7,574 nt of DNA. Origin: Verrucomicrobiota bacterium. GTDB lineage: Bacteria; Verrucomicrobiota; Verrucomicrobiia; Verrucomicrobiales; Verrucomicrobiaceae. Position 1 is the stretch's first letter, and the number at the start of each line of letters is the position of its first letter. The notes under the pieces were generated by a model. That model worked only from the letters and a program-made list of their open reading frames with translations, searched no databases and was not told the DNA's origin. The stretch spans positions 1 through 7,574 of the forward strand of contig JAIOQF010000051.1 of the NCBI GenBank assembly GCA_021413535.1, given 5' to 3'. Below, piece after piece: positions 7,017 through 7,574 of the stretch. A program made the position numbers and the translations under genes.

Positions 7017-7574
7017 CGCTTTCCGAGCAGCTTGTCCTTGAGCTCCTTGGTGCGGGCATCGATTTTTCCGCTCTTATCGCCGATGGATTTCAAGCGGCTT
7101 TCCTGGTGGTGCAAGGCATCGTTGGTCTCGCGCGCGATGGCGGCCTGCGCCAGCACCAGGCCGAGACCGGGCTTGCCGTTGCGGATGTCTTCGCGCAGCA
7201 TTTCGTTGATGAGCCGCGCTTCGTGATGCTTGTGATCGTTGCGTTCTCCGGTGAGCGAGTTGGCTTCCGCGCCCGTCATGCCCGCCGGACGGAAGTGATA
7301 GTTCGCGAGACTTTCCTGGACCACGACGATATCGCAGTGGAGCAAGAAGCGCAGATTGAAATGCCAGTCTTCGAGAACGGGATAGTCCTCGGGATACAAA
7401 CCGACGGCGCTCAAGGCTTCGCGTTCATAGACGAACGAACAGGGCGGGAAGCGGTTGACCACGGCGAGCGATGCCAGCGTGACGTTGGACAAATCCGCGT
7501 TGAAAGGAAAGCTGCGGGTGGGTTTCAAACCGTTGGCAGCAGAAGTTTCCTCGATGCATCGGGTCCGGCAGATG
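7013..7574 (-). CDS. Family 2 glycosyltransferase, C-terminal part (5' partial at right edge)
   Basis: The frame is open through the right edge, so only the last 186 or so codons are seen. TTG at 7528 is merely the first start-like codon and is not believed to be the true start. The visible part holds the end of a GT-A domain: the acceptor-side segment FPPCSFVYEREALSAVGLYP, then the acidic motif VLEDWHFNLRFLLHCDI with the ED that normally precedes the catalytic helix, then LANYHFRP. A lysine- and glutamate-rich tail of about 65 residues (ARLINEMLREDI, later KSGKIDARTKELKDKLLGKR) looks helical or coiled-coil. The nucleotide-sugar site with its DxD motif would lie off the window. Overlap with the RmlD-like gene suggests joint expression, with the reductase perhaps supplying a sugar donor for this cytoplasmic or membrane-associated transferase, as in cell-surface polysaccharide synthesis. 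The precise sugar and acceptor are unknown. Confidence 0.8.
   Translation of the reverse strand, partial: ICRTRCIEETSAANGLKPTRSFPFNADLSNVTLASLAVVNRFPPCSFVYEREALSAVGLYPEDYPVLEDWHFNLRFLLHCDIVVVQESLANYHFRPAGMTGAEANSLTGERNDHKHHEARLINEMLREDIRNGKPGLGLVLAQAAIARETNDALHHQESRLKSIGDKSGKIDARTKELKDKLLGKR

Noticed and set aside
6678..7226. A 182-codon + strand frame opposite the reductase and glycosyltransferase
   Set aside because: It is antisense to two genes with readable motifs and crosses their overlap. It reflects codon bias of the real strand.

Overview
The window reads as a piece of a GC-rich Gram-negative-type bacterial chromosome or metagenomic contig. The large FtsK-like ATPase resembles proteins I associate with Verrucomicrobiota and Planctomycetota, and the catabolic genes show no clear Shine-Dalgarno sequences. 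The phylum is a weak inference, because no rRNA or marker gene is present. No tRNA, CRISPR array, insertion sequence or long repeat was seen.

The window holds two convergent blocks. The left block (positions 1 to about 4090, + strand) carries a very large membrane-anchored FtsK/SpoIIIE-type ATPase that enters from outside the window. A GNAT-fold acetyltransferase follows, and its TTG start overlaps the ATPase stop (TTGA). A 25-codon open frame overlapping the acetyltransferase stop may be the stub of a third gene. The ATPase has two adjacent transmembrane helices, a helical region, and three tandem ATPase-like modules. Only the middle module keeps intact Walker A and Walker B motifs. This layout recalls the coupling ATPases of type VII (ESX/WXG100) secretion systems as well as DNA pumps.

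The right block (4178 to 7574, - strand, read right to left) starts with the C-terminal part of a family 2 glycosyltransferase running in from the right edge. An RmlD-like NAD(P)-dependent sugar-nucleotide reductase follows, also joined by a TTGA overlap. Then come an enolase-superfamily gene and a DHDPS/NAL-family lyase. The last two look like a small catabolic pair, most like the dehydratase/epimerase and the deaminating lyase of hydroxyproline-type catabolism.

The enolase-superfamily gene is broken. Its N-terminal and C-terminal parts are well conserved but lie in different frames. About 70 codons between them are missing, and these would have carried the KxK catalytic lysines and the first metal-binding aspartate. 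Either this is a recent pseudogene or the assembly is wrong at about 5639-5651.
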